A stretch of 10,139 nt of DNA from Campylobacter sp. GTDB lineage: Bacteria; Campylobacterota; Campylobacteria; Campylobacterales; Campylobacteraceae. Each line of letters opens with the position of its first letter. Position 1 is the stretch's first letter. Position numbers and translations under genes: made by a program. The stretch lies in contig JAILCJ010000047.1 of the NCBI GenBank assembly GCA_024680445.1, forward strand, positions 1 to 10,139, read 5' to 3'. Of this stretch, positions 7,493 through 10,139 are shown piece by piece. The notes beneath the pieces were generated by a model. It saw nothing but the letters and a program-made list of their open reading frames with translations, did no database searches and was not told the DNA's origin.

Positions 7493-9526
7493 ATGCCATT
7501 ATCTAAACTAAATCAAGAGCAATACACCGCCGCAACCGCACCAGCTGGACATAACTTAGTTATAGCAAGTGCTGGCACTGGCAAAACTAGCACCATAGTC
7601 GCTCGTATCGCTCATTTGTTAAATTTGGGTATAAAACCTGAAAAAATTTTGCTTTTAACTTTTACAAACAAAGCCGCTAGCGAGATGATAGAAAGGTTAG
7701 GGCGGTTTTTTGATAAAAGCATTACTTCTAAAATCACCGCTGGCACCTTTCATGCCGTTAGTTTTACGCTTTTAAAATCCCTTGGAAAATCTGTCGTTTT
7801 AAAGCAACCAAGCGAATTAAAAATTTTATTAAAAAGTCTTATAGAAAAGCGAAAATTTCATCATTTAAGCGATGTTAAACCTTATGGCGGAGCGTATTTG
7901 TATGATGTGTATTCGCTTTTTCAAAATAGCGTATCGGGGGAGAGTTTTTGCGAATATTTTAAGAAAAACAACGATGAACAAAGCGTTTATGCCGAAATTT
8001 ATGAAGATGTTTTGCGAGAATTTCAAGAAGAAAAAGACAAATTTGGATATGTGGATTTTAATGACTTACTCATAAAAATGCGTGAAGTTTTAAAAAGCCA
8101 AAATGAGCTGGAATTTGATGAAATTTTGATAGATGAATATCAAGATACAAACACCTTGCAAGGTTCGCTCATAGATGCTTTTAATACAAAAAGTTTGTTT
8201 TGCGTTGGGGACTTTGACCAAAGCATTTACGCTTTTAATGGTGCAAATATCGAGATTATCGGTTCTTTTAAGGATCGTTACATTGACGCAAATATTTATG
8301 CTTTAAATATAAATTATCGTTCGAGTTCGAGCATTTTGGCACTTGCAAATAAGGTTATAAAAAACAACCCAAGACTTTATCCAAAAAACCTTATAGTAAG
8401 CCGTGAAGGCGAGTTTAGACCGCCTAGGTTGTTGGTTTTTGATGAATTGATAGATCAGTATCAAAATATAGCCGAGCAAATTTATCAATGTCCAAGAAAG
8501 CATGAAAATATCGCCATCATTTTTCGCAACAACTCATCGGCTGACGGACTTGAAATAGCACTCAAAGAACGTGGTATAGGCTCAAAACGCAAGGGCGGAC
8601 TAAGTTTTTTTGAGACCAAAGAGGTAAAGGCGATAATAGATCTGATCGGTATTTTGATAAATCCTCGTGATATTATGGCGTTTATCCATATCTTTGAATA
8701 CGCAAAGGGCGTAGGAAACGCACTTAGCAAAGAAATTTTTGACGCTTTGATGAAATTAGGGCATAAAAACATCGTTCAAGGTTTATTGCAGCCTGATTAT
8801 GGCGTAAATATCGCAAGTAACAAAAGGCGAAATTACCAGCTTGGACTTTTTGACGATCTTGACGAATTTGACGATACGCAACGTTTTGAAAAATTAAATT
8901 TTAGTGAAAAATTTATGAAGAACCCGATTTTAAAGATACAAAAATTAAGCGAAAATGGGGCGGTGTTTTTGTATGAAATGTATAGGTTTTTTGCTGTTTC
9001 AAACTCAAATTTTAGTCCAAGTGCAGTCATAAATGATATAAAAAATAGCAAAATTTATGAGTTAATAGTCGAGCATTTGGCTACAAAAAGGGCGACTTTA
9101 AAAAGTGGTAGCGTAGATGAAAATTTAAAAAAAGAGGCAAAAGAGCGGATAAATCGCAAGGCGTCCTTGCTTTATGAGATGAGTAAAAATTATTCGGACA
9201 CGCATAAATTTTACAATTTTATGACACTTGGAAGCAGTGAAATGAGCGAGGGCGAGGGCGTGAATTTGCTTAGCGTGCATGCCAGCAAGGGCTTGGAATT
9301 TGACCTAGTGTTTGTGGTTGATCTAGCTCAAAATCGCTTTCCAAATTTTAAACTCATGAGTATGGGTGGCAGCCTCGAAGAAGAAAGACGACTGTTTTAT
9401 GTAGCGGTAACTAGGGCAAGGGACGAACTTTGCCTAAGCTATGCAAAATACGATAAGATCAAAAAAGTCAGCTATCATCCTAGCTGTTTTTTGGTAGAAG
9501 CCGGCATGGCAAAAGCAACGCAATAA
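7493..9526 (+). CDS. uvrD: UvrD/Rep-family superfamily 1A ATP-dependent DNA helicase
   Basis: A 677-aa helicase with all the SF1A motifs in order: Q-motif LNQEQ (6-10), Walker A AGTGKT (27-32, K31), Ia TFTNKAASEM (56-65), II DEYQDTN (214-220), III GDFDQSIYAFNGA (239-251), IV NYRS (274-277), V VHASKGLEF (595-603) and VI ERRLFYVAVTRARDEL (631-646, R641 and R643). It should unwind DNA 3'-5' in repair or replication restart, in the cytoplasm. Only about 31 residues follow motif VI, so the C-terminal extension by which PcrA/UvrD bind RNA polymerase is absent; length is nearer to Rep. Motif III has Asn (N249) where Rep/UvrD usually have Arg. A QLGLF peptide at 449-453, followed by an acidic patch, lies between motifs IV and V in the 2B region. 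UvrD, Rep and PcrA cannot be separated by eye; uvrD is the symbol commonly used for the Campylobacter homologue. Confidence 0.93.
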   Translation: MPLSKLNQEQYTAATAPAGHNLVIASAGTGKTSTIVARIAHLLNLGIKPEKILLLTFTNKAASEMIERLGRFFDKSITSKITAGTFHAVSFTLLKSLGKSVVLKQPSELKILLKSLIEKRKFHHLSDVKPYGGAYLYDVYSLFQNSVSGESFCEYFKKNNDEQSVYAEIYEDVLREFQEEKDKFGYVDFNDLLIKMREVLKSQNELEFDEILIDEYQDTNTLQGSLIDAFNTKSLFCVGDFDQSIYAFNGANIEIIGSFKDRYIDANIYALNINYRSSSSILALANKVIKNNPRLYPKNLIVSREGEFRPPRLLVFDELIDQYQNIAEQIYQCPRKHENIAIIFRNNSSADGLEIALKERGIGSKRKGGLSFFETKEVKAIIDLIGILINPRDIMAFIHIFEYAKGVGNALSKEIFDALMKLGHKNIVQGLLQPDYGVNIASNKRRNYQLGLFDDLDEFDDTQRFEKLNFSEKFMKNPILKIQKLSENGAVFLYEMYRFFAVSNSNFSPSAVINDIKNSKIYELIVEHLATKRATLKSGSVDENLKKEAKERINRKASLLYEMSKNYSDTHKFYNFMTLGSSEMSEGEGVNLLSVHASKGLEFDLVFVVDLAQNRFPNFKLMSMGGSLEEERRLFYVAVTRARDELCLSYAKYDKIKKVSYHPSCFLVEAGMAKATQ

Positions 9527-9534
9527 CTTTATCT

Positions 9535-9548
9535 TTATCAAATTTGAT
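9535..9548. repeat. Copy 1 of TTATCAAATTTGAT with palindromic core
   Basis: The 12-bp core ATCAAATTTGAT is a perfect palindrome, 8 nt after the helicase stop. The same 14 nt recur at 10101-10114, 566 nt away, so the two copies flank the thioesterase gene. TCAAATTTGA-like words also occur inside genes (near 4600 and 5293), so chance in A+T-rich DNA is possible. Confidence 0.6.
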
Positions 9549-9617
9549 TTTGTATCCTAAGGATTTTAAGTATCAAGATGTTAAAAAGCTAAAAATTTAA
9601 AAGCGATAGAAATTTTA

Positions 9618-9626
9618 TGCTAAAAT
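9618..9626 (+). promoter_or_regulatory. Extended -10 promoter (TGCTAAAAT) of the thioesterase gene
   Basis: TGC-TAAAAT is a good extended -10 for the vegetative sigma factor of Campylobacter. Transcription would start near 9633, giving a leader of about 25 nt containing GGAG (9649-9652). It indicates that the thioesterase is transcribed on its own and is not only read through from the helicase gene 131 nt upstream. Confidence 0.65.
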
Positions 9627-9648
9627 CTTGGTCGAATTTGAAAATTTT

Positions 9649-9652
9649 GGAG
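9649..9652 (+). promoter_or_regulatory. Shine-Dalgarno GGAG deciding the thioesterase start
   Basis: GGAG lies 5 nt before ATG 9658. A TTG at 9628 is in the same open frame, but it lies only 1 nt downstream of the -10 box, before the likely transcription start, and has no ribosome binding site, so 9658 is the start. Confidence 0.75.
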
Positions 9653-9657
9653 CAAAA

Positions 9658-10053
9658 ATGAAAAATTTTTATTATAAAATCAAGGTTGGTAAAGAAGCTA
9701 TCGATATAAACAATCACGCAAATAACGCTTACTATTTTGTTTGGATGCAAGAGGTTGCAAACGCCCACTCTATGGCTGTTGGCGATGATATCGCAAAAAA
9801 TCTTGCAAATGGAAAAACTTGGATGGCTAGGCGAAATGAGATAGAGTATATCTCTCAGCTTTTTTTAGGCGATGAGGTAGAAATTCACACTTGGACTCAG
9901 CCTGAAAAAAAGACCAGTTCAAAAAGGCATTTTGAGTTTATAAAAGACGGAAAAATCATTGCCAAGGCGATTACGACTTATATATTTTTTGATATAAATC
10001 GCTCAAGACCTATTGCCATACCAGAAGAAATCGCAAAACTTTATGAGGATTAA
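9658..10053 (+). CDS. Hotdog-fold acyl-CoA thioesterase, 4HBT/YbgC-like
   Basis: A 131-aa single-domain protein of the size usual for 4-hydroxybenzoyl-CoA thioesterase-like (4HBT) hotdog enzymes. The N-terminal part carries the family signature D16-x3-H20-x-N22-N23-x-Y25 followed by a Trp-containing helix; D16 is the probable catalytic acid. The rest fits the hotdog pattern: a helix, then strands with IEYISQLFLGDEVEIHTW and a Lys/Arg-rich KKTSSKRH stretch, ending in a strand with TTYIFFDI. There is no signal peptide or membrane segment, so it should be a cytoplasmic oligomer that hydrolyses an acyl-CoA or acyl-ACP thioester. The chain length or substrate cannot be read from sequence. It is not next to tol-pal genes, so a YbgC role is not supported by context. 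It has its own promoter and is flanked by two copies of a 14-nt word. Confidence 0.87.
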   Translation: MKNFYYKIKVGKEAIDINNHANNAYYFVWMQEVANAHSMAVGDDIAKNLANGKTWMARRNEIEYISQLFLGDEVEIHTWTQPEKKTSSKRHFEFIKDGKIIAKAITTYIFFDINRSRPIAIPEEIAKLYED

Positions 10054-10139
10054 ATTTTAGCAAGAAAATTCTCACTTTTATTTACTAAAAAATGCAAAAC
10101 TTATCAAATTTGATAGCAATGTTTAAAAGCAGATTTATA
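10054..10139. other. Window tail with no supported gene
   Basis: No strong terminator follows the thioesterase. An ATG at 10092 opens a plus-strand frame that runs 16 codons to the window edge without a stop (begins MQNLSNLIAMF), but no ribosome binding site precedes it. A minus-strand frame is also open from the edge to a TAG at 10085-10087 and could be the end of a convergent gene. The sequence shown cannot decide between these. Confidence 0.4.
10101..10114. repeat. Copy 2 of TTATCAAATTTGAT, inside a 14-bp perfect palindrome
   Basis: It matches copy 1 exactly over 14 nt. Here the palindrome extends to TATCAAATTTGATA (10102-10115), fully self-complementary with no loop. It lies 48 nt after the thioesterase stop. 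It lacks a G+C-rich stem and T-run, so it is a poor terminator; a protein-binding site is possible but unproven. Confidence 0.6.

Noticed and set aside
9550..9570. ATCC-TAA-GGAT mini-hairpin followed by TTTT as the helicase terminator
   Set aside because: A 4-bp stem with a 3-nt loop is too weak to call.
9628..9657. TTG start adding 10 residues to the thioesterase
   Set aside because: It lies 1 nt after the -10 box, upstream of the likely transcription start, with no ribosome binding site; ATG 9658 has GGAG at 5 nt.
10092..10139. Partial plus-strand gene starting at ATG 10092
   Set aside because: Open for only 16 codons to the window edge, no ribosome binding site, and the minus strand is equally open; cannot be supported.

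Overview
The window is ordinary chromosomal DNA from a low-GC member of the Campylobacterota, most likely a Campylobacter outside the jejuni/coli group. That placement is inferred from the strong A+T bias, A/T-ending codons, the frequent CAAATTTG-type words, the extended -10 promoters without a clear -35, and the character of the four proteins. No species call is possible from sequence reading alone. I see no mobile element, CRISPR array, tRNA or rRNA gene, or phage gene.

Layout. Positions 1-163 are very A+T-rich with no supported gene. Positions 164-191 hold a perfect hairpin ending the left-hand operon. The minus strand from about 7428 down to 191 is a two-gene operon. It starts with pbpC, a bifunctional class A penicillin-binding protein 1C, followed 2 nt later by a very large bacterial alpha-2-macroglobulin carrying the thioester motif GCAEQ. 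A short divergent intergenic region (7429-7492) holds two back-to-back -10 boxes inside an inverted repeat. On the plus strand, 7493-9526 encodes a UvrD/Rep-type superfamily 1A DNA helicase. A 131-nt gap with an extended -10 promoter leads to a small hotdog-fold acyl-CoA thioesterase (9658-10053). The last 86 nt hold no gene I can support.

How the genes work together. PbpC plus alpha-2-macroglobulin is a known bacterial pair: the macroglobulin is thought to trap proteases that enter the periplasm, and PbpC to repair the peptidoglycan breach. Here pbpC comes first, translation of the second gene looks coupled to the first, and the macroglobulin has an ordinary signal peptide with no lipobox. 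The helicase and the thioesterase are housekeeping-type genes with no evident link to this pair, apart from the divergent promoter region shared by pbpC and the helicase gene.

I found no convincing new system. The points most worth a second look are the mirrored divergent promoters and possible leaderless pbpC mRNA, a clamp-binding-like QLGLF peptide in the helicase, the soluble form and candidate bait segment of the macroglobulin, the cysteine-only tail of PbpC, and a repeated palindrome flanking the thioesterase gene.
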